Source: Gnetum montanum
Lineage: Eukaryota; Streptophyta; Gnetopsida; Gnetales; Gnetaceae
DNA length: 64,000 nt
Reading direction: 5' to 3'
Assembly (NCBI GenBank): GCA_015680685.1
Contig: MNCI01002996.1
Location: 296,019-360,018, forward strand
The notes below the pieces were generated by a model. That model ran no database searches. It was not told the DNA's origin and saw only the letters and a program-made list of their open reading frames with translations. How positions within the stretch are numbered: the stretch's first letter is position 1; the number at the start of each line of letters is the position of its first letter. Position numbers and translations under genes: made by a program. Below, one piece after another: positions 1-10,649 of the stretch.

Positions 1-1853
1 TGATCCTTATGCTCGAAGTTTGGTCTTGGGGGTAGCTGATGCCATGACCACCGATGATGCAGGATAGTTGTTCATTACAGTACTAGAGCCAACTACCTAG
101 TTTTTGATGGCTAAAGCCTTAGGTGGCTTGGCCATTGGTTTGGCATTGGTTGGGTTAGCCTCATTAGTGACCATTGAGATTGTTGTGGTTGCCTGCTTAT
201 CCTTATTCTTTTCTTTTTTTTCTTTGCATGCAAGTTTTTATGGGCCACGTAGGTCAGGTCCTTACTAGCCTCCATCATATCCTAAATGCTCTTGGTTTGA
301 GCGAACGCTTGGCTCAAGGATTACGAGACAAGGTAATACAACTTTGACTTGATGAAGTCGTTTACTATGCCTTTAAAAATGGCCAACATGTGAGTTTCTG
401 CGATGGGCTCATGAATTTCATTGAACGACGTGCTCCAACACTAAATGAATTTTTGCATGAGCTTTAAGTGGCCCTATTTAACTTGCATCAACTAATCCAG
501 GGTCACCTCAGGCTTCAAGTTGTACTTGAAACACATGATGAATTAAGTAAGCAACTCTTCCAAAGAAGAGATGGAGGACCTAGGGAGCACATGGTACCAA
601 TTCAATGCCTTATTGGTCAAGGACATGGTGAACATGGATGATTACATGTGGCTACGCTTGCAGTAGGAGGCATTCTAACCGAAAGGTCACTAGATGAACA
701 TTAGGATCATCTTCACCATTGTATCTGGTGAATTGGGGTAATGGGACCCTGGTGGGAAGTGCTAGTGGTGGAACTATAGGATTAATTGGATCATCTTAAT
801 AGAAGTCCATCACATGGAAAATTTCAAAGAAGGTGGCTTTAAGCTACTTGACCTCTTCAGTGAAGCTTTAGATTAGCTGGAATGCTTGATCCAAGCCTAG
901 TGCAGTTGTAGCGAGCACACGGGTTATGTTGTCTATTGTGGTTGTTGTGTGGTCCACAACCTAGCTCTAAGTTGTGTAATCACACATGATGATTATTGCA
1001 TTGAGTGTGCCACGGACACAGTAATTGGGCGCCACCATGTATTTATGGGTTGGGTCGTTGTGAAGGATGCCAACATGATAGGTGGGACGAATGATGCCTA
1101 AGTTGCATGTAGCAAAGGAATGTGCATAGTATGCAGATAAGGTTGCGTAGGCACAATGGTTGCTAGTATGGAAGGCTAAAAAAGCTAAACAAGCTAAGTA
1201 GGCTGAGAAGGTTGAGCAAGTTGCATAGGCTATGAAGATATGAAAAAAGGCAAGCTAAAAGGAAGTGCAACATCCTAGCATGTCTACTGTGTTTGGTGGG
1301 TTGCCACCACAAGTGTTGACCTAGGCAATGACACCTGGCTGATGACTGTCTCTAAAGAGATAGATGGGTGGGAATACAAGGGCACAAAAGTAGAGGTTGT
1401 CCACTAGAACGATGTATGGAATGATTCCTCATACTCAGATCGAGCTTCAAACTTATCCAACTCCTCTTATAGGGGCTCCTCATAATCGATTCTTGCCTCA
1501 CACCTAAGGTTGCAGATGCGGTTGTCTAGTATCCACCAGTAGGGCTCCATGAGTAAGATAAAGTCCATAGCAGAAGAGAACCATTCCCTCCTGTTTCAAT
1601 GTATAAGCTCAAAACTACATTTGGCATCCATTTCTTGGCAGTCTACATACAAACGCTCTTGGAGCTTCACACAAACAAAGTTATATTGCTCATCATTAAG
1701 CACCATGACCTTGGGAGGTAGGTTACACAACCTAAAAGATTGCCTCTGCTCTACTGGGATAGGACTAGGAGGATGGTCAATCTAGATATCTTGTTGAATG
1801 GGCCAAACAACAACCATGCTTGAAGTAGAGGTTGAAGGTTGTTCAGGGTTCAT
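1..1853 (-). pseudogene. gag: Element D: degenerate Ty3/gypsy gag
   Basis: Read on the minus strand, a gag begins at an ATG at 1853 (MNPEQPSTSTSS) and runs off the left edge. Around 650-750 it reads YNGEDDPNVHLVTFRLECL, and around 500-620 MFTMSLTNKALNWYHVLP followed by SSISSLEELLT. This is the usual order of the retrotransposon gag domain (capsid-like coat protein of the particle). Several in-frame stops and no long open frame make it a pseudogene. The 5' leader, primer site and LTR lie to its right, which fixes the orientation. Its pol would be left of the window. The family is recognised from the motif pattern; the exact lineage is not determined. Confidence 0.6.
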
Positions 1854-2206
1854 GATGCAAGGGAAAATGCAAAAGACTATTAAATGCAAAATGGTGAAAA
1901 AATAGCTAACTCTGCTAATTGGAAAAATGACCAAATGCAAGAATGCAAAAAAGAAAAGACGGCTAAGTATAAAACCACTAAACAAATGGCTAAGTGTAAA
2001 AATGCAAAAAAAATAACTAAGTCTGAAATGCAAAAAGAAAATGACTAAGTGTAAATTATTGAGAAAATGACTAACTCTGGGACTACGCTTAGAGTTGACT
2101 ATGCTCCCTACGCTGGGAGCCAACTATGCTCTACTAAGCACCCAAAATTTGGCTAAGTGTAAGGTATACACTCTAGTGTTGTTAAGTGGGATTCTAGGGG
2201 AACCAA
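1854..2206 (-). other. Element D leader and putative primer-binding site
   Basis: This lies between gag and LTR of D. It consists largely of short imperfect repeats of the form GACTAAGTGTAAA alternating with AAATGCAAAA, plus two CTATGCTC-type palindromic arms near 2090-2135. On the minus strand, the bases next to the proposed LTR end (2186-2205) begin TTGGTTCCCCTAGAATCCC, the position and TTGG start expected of a primer-binding site, although I cannot assign the tRNA. A very similar GACTAAGTG repeat lies at 62890-62935 in element J. Confidence 0.4.
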
Positions 2207-3151
2207 TGATGAGGACCAATCTGCATGGGTTATAAAAAGCACGCAAGGCAACAACCAAGGGAGGTCAAAGAAGGAAATGATGAAGGCCCTTCTTTTAGCA
2301 CCAAAAAACTATAGTGACCAAAAATGTCAAAGGTTGGAGTGGTACACCAAGAGGTCTGCAGTCATATAGCCTTGACCCTGCATCCATGTGAGGGCGTGCT
2401 AGAAATGGAGGTGGGGTGTCCAGAATGGTCTTGTCAATAGAACTAGGACTTACGGGGTGTTACGACAAAATGAATGTAAGGGGTCTGCATAGTATTTGCA
2501 ATGTCCATAGTGTCTATGGGGGTGAGCATAGTTAAGGTTTCAAGTGCAAAATAAGGGTGCAAATGCATGAATATATGCAGAAATAGCAAAAAATGTGAAT
2601 AAATGCTAGAATGCTAGAGAAAATGCTAAAATGCATCGCATGTGAGTGAGAGAGAAAGCAGCACCACCCCAAATAAGGGGGAGTATAGTTAACTACAAAG
2701 AGAAGATGAGGAGGTGTACAGTGTACAAATAGGCATAGTAGGTAGCATAGTCACAGTCTCATGGGTGTTTGGACTATGAAGACTAACGTCCGCTATGAAG
2801 TTTGGGCCAGCCAGGTTGGCTACCATGGTCTCCTACGGGTTGCAATGATCTATAATATGCTGGGTAGTGTGCAATAATGCTACGGTGGTGTGCAATAGTG
2901 TCTGCCAAATGCCAAGTATGCTCGGATGCAAGAATTCCAAGAATGCCAATGCTTAAATTTGCCAACCCCTAAAGCATTGAGCATCGAGGTATTTATAGGC
3001 CTAGGGTTGGCATGAATCACAAATTAGATGCCACATGGCAAGGGGTAGTTGGGACTATGTTAGCCTCAACGATGCTCCCACTGAAGCAAATGGTGTTCTA
3101 CTGGTGTGCTCCAATGGACCCTATGAGATTACCAAACTGTGACTACACTAC
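2207..3151 (-). repeat. Element D 5' LTR, part 1 (R/U5 side)
   Basis: On the plus strand the inner edge reads TGATGAGG, so on the minus strand the LTR ends CCTCATCA next to the primer site. A minus-strand TATA box (CTATAAATACC, about 2989-2999) marks the promoter. The LTR is interrupted at 3151 by element A and resumes at 9865. The boundary is inferred from the TG...CA rule and the other LTRs of the nest. Confidence 0.45.
3147..3151. repeat. Target-site duplication, left copy, of element A
   Basis: ACTAC directly precedes the A 5' LTR and recurs exactly at 9865-9869 after the A 3' LTR. A 5-bp duplication is the normal size for a gypsy integrase, so A is a complete insertion into older DNA (the LTR of D). 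Confidence 0.85.
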
Positions 3152-4159
3152 TAATGAGACATAAAATTGCTCATATTGTTGGCGGTCACGTTAAGGCACC
3201 CATGTTATATCATGGGTCGCGATATCGCGTATGCATTATATCATGGGCCGCGACATCGCGTACGCGATATCACGTACACGATATCGCGTCTTCCCTACGA
3301 TATCGCGTACGTGATATCGTAGTCAGCCGCAATTTCTATAAATAAGAGGTGGCTCTCCCTCATTTGACATCCCAATTTAGAAGTAGCGAAGCTCTACTAG
3401 TTTGATCCCTCCAGAGTTAGAATTTTTCCCGTGTCTGCCTGCAGTGTGGTGAATGTAATTGTATGGTGTCTTTATTCGAGTGTGTCGTACTTGGACATGC
3501 ACATGACCGGCAATAAAGATTGAGATTACTTCATCATTGCAGCATTCACTTAGTTTATTTATTTGTTATTTATTTAATGTTATTTATTGCTTTCATAGCG
3601 CGGTGTGAGTACGACTTGACAACGAGCATCTACGGATGTGTACAGCTAGTCAAGGAATCGGTTGCTCATCGCAATTAGTCTCTCACCCTTAAAATCCTAG
3701 AAGCGGAACGAGTACGACTTGGTTTCAAGCATTTAAGTGTGACTACTTGGTAGCCTAGTGGCATATCCAGGATCTACGCTTGGTAATCCAATGGCGTATT
3801 TGGGATCTGCGCTTGGTAATCCCAGTGGCGTACCTAGAAGCTACGCTTGGTAGTCCCAGTGGTAGTCGTGCACGAGGTCCAAGATGTGTACGGTTGATCA
3901 AGGAATCGGTTGCTCGTCGCACTTAGGCTAGATTAGATTTTTTTTACCATTTCCTCCTAGCTTAGATTAGTTAATATTATTTTCCATTGCCTTCAGGAGT
4001 AGCGTTAGAATTAGGAACACATCATACACCTCATCTAGACTAAACCATACGTGACATATGCAAAACTAGTTTAGATGGGAAGACAGTGAACTGTGACCTA
4101 AGGCTAACTATCTAGATGCCACAACTAGTCCATCTGCGGAGTTCGACCGGATCGCATGT
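3152..4159 (+). repeat. Element A 5' LTR (3' end lost in assembly gap)
   Basis: It aligns along its whole length with 8899-9814. The first base pair is TA instead of TG. The TATA box TATAAATA is at 3337 and the AATAAA polyadenylation signal at 3512-3517. U3 holds an array of palindromic GATATC cores (starting at 3221, 3266, 3280, 3299, 3313) that is 92 bp longer than in the 3' LTR. About 50 bp of its end, by comparison with the 3' LTR, fall in the N run. Confidence 0.9.
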
Positions 4160-4447
4160 NNNNNNNNNNNNNNNNNNNNNNNNNNNNNNNNNNNNNNNNN
4201 NNNNNNNNNNNNNNNNNNNNNNNNNNNNNNNNNNNNNNNNNNNNNNNNNNNNNNNNNNNNNNNNNNNNNNNNNNNNNNNNNNNNNNNNNNNNNNNNNNNN
4301 NNNNNNNNNNNNNNNNNNNNNNNNNNNNNNNNNNNNNNNNNNNNNNNNNNNNNNNNNNNNNNNNNNNNNNNNNNNNNNNNNNNNNNNNNNNNNNNNNNNN
4401 NNNNNNNNNNNNNNNNNNNNNNNNNNNNNNNNNNNNNNNNNNNNNNN
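4160..4447. other. Assembly gap (288 N)
   Basis: A run of unknown bases hides the end of the A 5' LTR, the primer-binding site and the start of gag. If its length is real, there is not room for the long N-terminal charged region that gag of F and C has. Confidence 0.99.
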
Positions 4448-4672
4448 AATGAACCCCCACCGGCCACTACAAGCCTAACGCAAATACAAGAGGCCGTTTG
4501 AATCTCATGTAGGCATCGTAAAGAGAGCCAACTGCCCAGGCTCGATTTAAAAAACTTTTTCAAATTTTCAGGAGGCTATGACTTAGATCCGCATCAACAT
4601 TTACTAGCCTTCTACGATGCCTGCACATGGAATAACATTGATAACAGTTGGCAAAAACTAAAGCTCTTTCCT

Positions 4673-6253
4673 ATGACACTCATTAACCAAGCTAAAGTAT
4701 GGTATAGATCGTTAAAACCAAATTCAATACAACGCTGGTCAACAATGGTAAAGGTGTTTAATGAAAAATATCAAACCTACGCAAGAGTGTCAGCCTTGAG
4801 GAAACAAATCCAAGGATGGAAACAAGAAAAACATGAACCCTTGGACATGGCCTTAGAAAGAAATTATTCACTGTTAAACAACTGTCCAGGCCATGGGTTT
4901 TCCAAGGAAAGGCTAATGTACCATATTATTGATGGGCTACATAATGAAACCAGAGAGACCTTAGGAACGTATGCCCGAGGTCAACTATACAACCTACGAA
5001 CCCATCAAATTCAAGAGCTTATTCAGAGAGTAGCAAAAGAAGAAGGAGAATTGGTTACATGGGAGAGTGTTGAAAAACATCAACGGGACCAAAACTTTAA
5101 CTCAACAAAGGTCCATGATTATAACAAGGAGATATCAACAAATCTCAAGGTGGAAACATCATCTTTGCCAATACAACAATTGTTAGAAGAAGCCGAGGCA
5201 AAGATCAATAAGATGTTGGAATGGATGAATCAAAAGTGTGGAGAATATGTCAACAACATTGGAGATAGAGTTTTCACAACCCAAGAAGCAGGGCGAAACC
5301 ATAGACATTCGGAAAGAAGGAATGAAGGGAATAAGTGCTCAACTGCCAATCATACATATGAATGCAACATATGCCTGTACGATCACCCCAAAGGCCAATG
5401 CCCAATACTGTTACATCTACATGAGCATTGGGGAAACACGTTACATCCAGAGTTCGTACAGAGATACTGTGTTAGACCACAGTGGCAACAATCCCAGTCG
5501 TGGGGGAATCCACCCTTAGACTGGAGGCACCCTTCACATTTTCCGAATCCAAATGCTTATAACGTTCAACATCCTGTTTCTTCAACTGGGCCACCACACT
5601 TTATCTCACCACAATACCATTCTTCACAATACCATCAACCCATACCTCCAACACAACCACCACCTTGTGCACCTTATCCTCCTCCTAACTTTCAACATTC
5701 TTATCCTTTCCCTCCTTCCACAATGCCACCAACTGTTCCTAAGGTGTTTGTACCACCGCAACCCACGAACAACACTTGTGTTGCTGCTACTAACTACAGT
5801 GAAGAGCCTCCTCAACATCAAAGACGTCCTTTCTTTAAACACGGCCGTAGGAAGGGACAACATAACTCTGAGGCCACTGCATCTTCCAACCCAGCACAAG
5901 TCCAACAATGTGGTGCATCCTTACCTTCGAACCCAGCGCCTCATGTACCTTCATCAGGGCCACCAACTAACACTCCAACAACCACAAGGCCCAATGAACA
6001 CAACCATGGGAGGCATCAGTCCAATCCTTGCATACCATCTAACGGTCCTAACCATCATAGTGGGTCAACTCGTTATCCGGGAACTACATCGTATGAAGTG
6101 CCCCACTGTGTTTATTACAAAGTGCGTAAAATCGAAGGGGATAAGTTTGGACCGGTGTCAATAATTCCAATATGCATGGATCCTCATTCTTCATTTATTA
6201 ATCCTAGCCATACTCAACCGTTTAGTTATGGGGGATATCCCCCATTTCAGTAA
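4673..6253 (+). CDS. gag: Element A Gag, 526-residue open frame
   Basis: This is the structural coat protein of the retrotransposon particle. The homologous reading continues upstream in frame to 4448 at the gap (LPRLDLKNFF, then GGYDLDPHQHLLAF), broken only by TGA at 4499-4501 where the F copy has an arginine codon, so CGA to TGA is likely. I use the first ATG after that stop. Residues 1-120 are capsid-like and align with gag of E, F and C (WYRSLKPNSIQRWSTM, GWKQEKHEPLDMAL). At 5363-5401 a zinc-knuckle-like motif reads CNICLYDHPKGQC, spaced CX2CX3HX4C. The rest is rich in Pro, His and Ser. It ends before a non-coding spacer with no pol. It is the most intact gag of the nest. Whether it is translated is unknown. 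Confidence 0.8.
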   Translation: MTLINQAKVWYRSLKPNSIQRWSTMVKVFNEKYQTYARVSALRKQIQGWKQEKHEPLDMALERNYSLLNNCPGHGFSKERLMYHIIDGLHNETRETLGTYARGQLYNLRTHQIQELIQRVAKEEGELVTWESVEKHQRDQNFNSTKVHDYNKEISTNLKVETSSLPIQQLLEEAEAKINKMLEWMNQKCGEYVNNIGDRVFTTQEAGRNHRHSERRNEGNKCSTANHTYECNICLYDHPKGQCPILLHLHEHWGNTLHPEFVQRYCVRPQWQQSQSWGNPPLDWRHPSHFPNPNAYNVQHPVSSTGPPHFISPQYHSSQYHQPIPPTQPPPCAPYPPPNFQHSYPFPPSTMPPTVPKVFVPPQPTNNTCVAATNYSEEPPQHQRRPFFKHGRRKGQHNSEATASSNPAQVQQCGASLPSNPAPHVPSSGPPTNTPTTTRPNEHNHGRHQSNPCIPSNGPNHHSGSTRYPGTTSYEVPHCVYYKVRKIEGDKFGPVSIIPICMDPHSSFINPSHTQPFSYGGYPPFQ

Positions 6254-7595
6254 CAAGCAGGATTAATAAATGTTTTTAATTTTCTTTAATTTTACAACTT
6301 TTTGTTTTCCAGTTTTTCATCTTTTAACTTTTTTGTTTTATCTTTTTGTGTGTTTGTATTTTCATGTTTTTGTAAGTAATCTCATCTACGAATAAAACAC
6401 TCATGTGGATCGTTGGTTGAGATGTGTTTTATGTTATTAAGTCATGAGTGATCAATTATTTGAAACAGTGAGCCCACTACACCCACTCATCCACTCTATA
6501 AATAAAGAGGTTCTGTTCGAGGGTACAGTGATATTCTTGAAATTTCTAAAACTTAAAATTAATTTTGTGTTCATTGTACCCAGAATGAAGAAGGATGGAC
6601 CAAGAGGGAATGATTAGGGTGTGACATCAAGGGGACTTGTGGATTCTCTTTGGTGACATCTGTGGGAGTTATCATGCAATATGGTTGTACTAAGATCCTT
6701 GTAGATCTAATGAAAAATGGGAGTAAGAGTAATCAAAAGGGCACTCGAAAATCAAAAGCTGTTCTAGGGGGTCCCACTGGAAAGACATGCACCCATGCCT
6801 GAAGGTTGGCGGCTTCTCTAGAGTCAGTAAAGTGAAAAAGAAAAAAAAAAGAAGTGCCATAAAACAAAAATCACTCCTCCCTTGTACTAAACGCCAAGTG
6901 ATCGTACGCCTTGTTGTTATGGTACTCTCATAGTTGTTCATCATGGGATGAAACAATGCGATGTCACTGATTAGAAGGATGGACTTGGTCCTGATCTTGG
7001 AATGATGGGTTAATGACACATTAATCATGCTTTACACGCAGGATTCATTGTGCCCTGCGACAGTTACCTCATGTCCCGATCTCTACGATCCCTTTCTCTA
7101 CTTCATCTCATCTCACTGTTCGTGTAATTGTAGCTCGTGTCCCGTGTAACATAAAATTTTCATCTCATTCCGGTGATATTTACATGTGTGTGTTTTGTGG
7201 AGTTAGTGCAGATTACATTTAACCCTTCTAGTGCCCACGGACACTTTAAGTGTGATTACACAAGGGCATAATAGGTTGAAACCTGCTTTGGGGAGGACCC
7301 ACTTGTGTAATTTTGTTGTAATCTTCATTAATTCTCTAGCTAGAACACACAATCTCTTACCCTCAGCTTAATTTTTCAATTGATTTTCTTTCCCTTATTA
7401 CCATCACATAGCCTTTTTCTCTACCATCTGAGGTCCTTATTGATAAATAACACACCATCATAATTTTCGTGCCTTCAGAACTAGTTGAATTACCCTGGAA
7501 CCCTTTAGTCCATATGTCCTTAGTTTACATCATTTAATTTCAAAGAAATATTAAAAATTTGGTACATTCTCTAAGTGCCCTAACTTCAATAAAAA
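6254..7595 (+). other. Element A conserved non-coding spacer
   Basis: No gene is visible. The stretch is recognisably shared with B (10800-12200), F/C (33200-34700), G and E (both minus strand). Conserved islands include GGTGTGACATCAAGGGGACTT-like sequence near 6620, AAAGACATGCACCCATGCC near 6780, and AACCTGCTTTGGGGAGGACC near 7275. A short open frame at 6690-7028 on the minus strand has no counterpart in the other copies and is taken as chance. Confidence 0.6.
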
Positions 7596-7603
7596 TATAT
7601 ATA
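7596..7603 (+). promoter_or_regulatory. Element A internal promoter TATA box for ORF3
   Basis: TATATATA is followed by ACATGACCCCC, then about 50 bp later by GGGGGAGTTTTTCAAA. The same order occurs in B (12216), F/C (34749) and G (minus, 23859). It lies about 0.5 kb before the ORF3 start codon, with a leader exon and an intron between. Confidence 0.5.
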
Positions 7604-7886
7604 CATGACCCCCCTGTGCTAATCAACATTATTTGCAACTGTTCACGCAGGGGGAGTTTTTCAAATTTCTCTCTATGACTTGCGATTGCGCATCCCTTGC
7701 TTCCATATCCATAAGTCGCTCGCTGGTACTCCGATTTTCATTTCGTCCAAACCTACTTGAACTCGAAGTGTTCAGCTTAGTCGTGGGGTAGAGGGTACAT
7801 GCTAAATAGCATATAAATTTTTTGTCCATGCCGAATAGCACATACATTTTTTGAAATTCATCATTGCCCGAAGGACATCTTTAAGG

Positions 7887-8128
7887 GTAGTTAGTTCTAA
7901 AATTAAGATTCGAATGTGTCAAAAACAATTTCATCCCCTTAGCTATACCAGGAAATTAAATTGGGAACCCACCTAAGCAAAGAGGACTCAGCATTATAAT
8001 CTTTTGGGGACATGTTCTTCTAATAATTAACATCACACGGAAATAAAGTAAATCTATTAAGGCAAGTAGTAAGGTATAACCTAACTTTGGTAACAACCTT
8101 ACTAACGATTGGCCCTGTGTGATTGCAG
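7887..8128 (+). other. Element A ORF3 leader intron
   Basis: The donor is AAGG/GTAGTT at 7887. The acceptor GATTGCAG ends at 8128, directly before the ORF3 ATG. The same intron position is seen in B, F/C and G. Confidence 0.5.
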
Positions 8129-8726
8129 ATGGCCCTGAAACACGAACAACAGGAAGGTCCTGCTCAAGGCGTAATCGAACGAGCTCAAAGAGGTGGAAGA
8201 CAAAAGTCCTATTGGACAACATGCAGAATAGGAGGAACAATCATTCAGTGTTCACCAAGAAGATCCTCCTACCATACGGTCCGAGTAGGCGGAAGCAGGA
8301 GATACCCTCTCTACAAGCGGTGCCTGGTACTTAGGGGAAACATACCAATTTTGGCACAACAAAGAAGAAGGCACCACAATTAAAAATTGTGGTGTGACTA
8401 TTGATTTCTCTATTCAAGCCATTCTGGAAGTATTAAACCTTCCGATTACAGGGCCAAAGGTTGCTCAGAACTAGCTGGACACTTTCAGAACTGAGCAACT
8501 TAATAAACTATTGACAGAGAATAAAAGGGTGGTGGAAGAAAAAGAGAAGGCTGATTGGGCTACCTCTATGGCACAAGTGCAAACTTACATGCATGCCAAG
8601 GCACTCAAGGCCTTACAAGAGGAGAAACTCCAGGCCACACTTCAACGCCATCAAATCCCAAGACCTGGAGCAAAAGAAAAGGGAAAGACACCTACGGAGG
8701 AGTCACCGCCACCAGGAACTACATGA
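8129..8726 (+). pseudogene. Element A ORF3, internally deleted
   Basis: It starts ATGGCCCTGAAAC directly after an intron acceptor. Across frameshifts it matches the B copy: FTKKILLPYGPSRRKQE, then WYLGETYQFWHNKEEGTTI and GVTIDFSIQAILEVLNLP. It then jumps to a helical, charged segment (TENKRVVEEKEKADWATSM) and a conserved end TEESPPPGTT-stop. The N-terminal pattern (a G-V-x-I-x-F-S segment, then LxLP) resembles the putative plant transposon protein domain (PF20167-like), from memory of the family. The middle of the domain and most of the coiled coil found in B are missing. Function unknown. Confidence 0.55.
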
Positions 8727-8879
8727 GTTCTAAATTTTTGTAAATATTCTATGTGTTGTGTCTTTGTTTTGTTTTCTTCCCACACTGTGGCATCATCCCA
8801 TTTTTCCATCTAATAATCCCATACCTATCCACTATGTAATCAATGTAGCTTGTTCTCACTTTAACTCGAGGACGAGTTT

Positions 8880-8898
8880 TCATTCAGTCGTGGCGGTA
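8880..8898 (+). promoter_or_regulatory. Element A plus-strand primer region
   Basis: The sequence before the 3' LTR ends CAGTCGTGGCGGTA. The same place in B reads TAGTCGTGGGGGTA, and in F/C CAGTCATGAGGGTA. It is G-rich and sits exactly where the polypurine tract must be, but is shorter and less pure than usual. Confidence 0.5.
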
Positions 8899-9864
8899 TG
8901 ATGAGACATGAAATTGCTCATATTGCTGGCGGTCACGTTAAGGCACCCACGTTATATCATGGGTTGCGATATCACAGTCAGCCACAATTTCTATAAATAA
9001 GAGGTGGCTCTCCCTCATTTGACATCCCAGTTTAGAAGTAGCGAAGCTCTGGCAGTTTGATCCCTCCAGAGTTAGAATTTTTCCCGTGTCTGCCCGCAGT
9101 GTGGTGAATGTAATTGTACGGTGTCTTTATTCGAGTGTGCCATACTTGGACACGCACATGACCGGCAATAAAGATTGAGATTACTTCATCATTGCAGCAT
9201 TCACTTAGTTTATTTATTTGTTATTTATTTAATGTTATTTATTGCTTTCATAGCACGATGTGAGTACAACTTGACTACGAGCATCTACGGATGTGTATGG
9301 CTAGTCAAGGAATCGGTTGCTCATTGCGATTAGTCTCTCACCCTTAAACTCCTAGAAGTGAAACGAGTATGACTTGGTTATGAGCATTTAAGTGTGACTA
9401 CTTGGTAGCCCAGTGGTGTATCCAGGATCTACGCTTGGTAATTCAGTGGCGTATTTGGGATCTGCGCTTGGTAATCCCAGTGGCGTACCAGGGAGCTACG
9501 CTTGGTAGTCCCAGTGGTAGTCATGGACAAGGTCCAAGATGTGTACGGTTGATCAAGGAATCGGTTGCTCGTCGCACTTAGGCTAGATTAGATTTTCTTT
9601 ACCTTTTCCTCCTAGCTTAGATTAGTTAATATTATTTTCCATTGCCTTCAGGAGTAGCATTAGAATTAGGAACACATCATACACCTCATCTAGACTAAAC
9701 CATACGTGACATATGCAAAACTAGTCTAGATGGGAAGACAGTGAACTGTGACCTAAGGCTAACTATCTAGGTCCCACAACTAGTCCATCTGCGGAGTTCG
9801 ACTGGATCGCACGTGCGACGCTAGTTTCATATGGTTGAGTGTAGGGGTACCTCGCCACTCATCA
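8899..9864 (+). repeat. Element A 3' LTR
   Basis: 966 bp, from TGATGAGACATG to CCACTCATCA. The TATA box is at 8992 and AATAAA at 9167-9172. U3 has a single GATATC core where the 5' LTR has five. The following bases 9865-9869 are the right target duplication ACTAC. Confidence 0.93.
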
Positions 9865-10649
9865 ACTACCAACACTAGATGTACGAGTGCTAAAAAGACC
9901 ATAATGTACTTGAAAATAATGCAAAAGAGTGTAGCTTTAAAGCCTACGATCTAGGACTATGCTATCCACTCTCTTGAGTGGTGTCGAGCATAGGTACAAT
10001 TTTGGGATGCATGGGGGATGCAAAAAGAAATGCAAATTGCTAATCCTACTTGCCAAAGGCATGTTAGAGCTAAGATAAAGGTTGATGCTGAGCTCTAAAG
10101 GCTTCTGGAGGTAGTCATGGCAAACTACGATAACTACGCTCTAGAGCATAGTCCCAAAAATTAGACAAATTTTACAAAACATGAGGTTCAGTGTTGACTA
10201 TGCTAACTATGCTTTGGAGTATAGTCGTGGCAATTAGAAAAACTTTACAAAACTAATGTCTTCCTATAGACTATGCTAACTATGCTTTGGAGTGTAATTG
10301 GGAGCATAGCCTCAGAAGTTAGAAAATATGCTAAACTATTTATTCCATCCCAAGCCAACCTAACAACCTCTGGCTTGACACTTAGGCAAATTTGCAAAAC
10401 TGTCCATTTCTATGCAAACTATGCTTTAAAGTGTAGTCCTAGGGAGAGTGTTGTCAGGACACTTAGAAAATTTTGCAACTACTATCAACACTTAGAAACA
10501 TTTTGCAATTCTGGTCTATTTGTGTAGACTAGACTGACTATGCTCTGGAGCATAGTCCCAACAGTGGGGAGCATAGTCTCACACTTAGAAAAATTTGCCT
10601 AGATTTGACACTTAGGAAAATCTATAGTTGAGACCTAGTGGTCCAGATT
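9865..10649 (-). repeat. Element D 5' LTR, part 2 (U3) with palindromic repeats
   Basis: This resumes the D LTR after the A insertion. It carries about five or six imperfect copies of a palindrome of the form CTATGCTCTGGAGCATAG (near 10128, 10197, 10269, 10420, 10535), spaced by sequence containing CACTTAGAAAATTTTGC. It has no coding potential. The right end near 10649 (GTTTCA) is approximate: from there on the sequence is B gag, as shown by comparison with element E. Confidence 0.45.

Larger units (their letters stand above)
3152..9864 (+). mobile_element. Element A: complete non-autonomous Athila-like LTR retrotransposon
   Basis: Order: 5' LTR, assembly gap, gag, non-coding spacer, internal promoter, shortened ORF3, polypurine-type tract, 3' LTR, flanked by the perfect 5-bp duplication ACTAC. 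There is no protease, RT, RNase H or integrase between the gag stop (6253) and the 3' LTR, so it depends on another element for mobility. By eye the two LTRs differ at a few percent of sites, mostly C/T and G/A changes, plus one 92-bp length difference in U3. It is the best-preserved element in the window. Confidence 0.9.

Noticed and set aside
3211-3325. Short regularly spaced palindromes that could look like a CRISPR-like or satellite array
   Set aside because: They lie in U3 of an LTR of a plant retrotransposon, are imperfect, and have no unique spacers.
4108-4563. Open frames across the N run
   Set aside because: They consist almost entirely of unknown residues.
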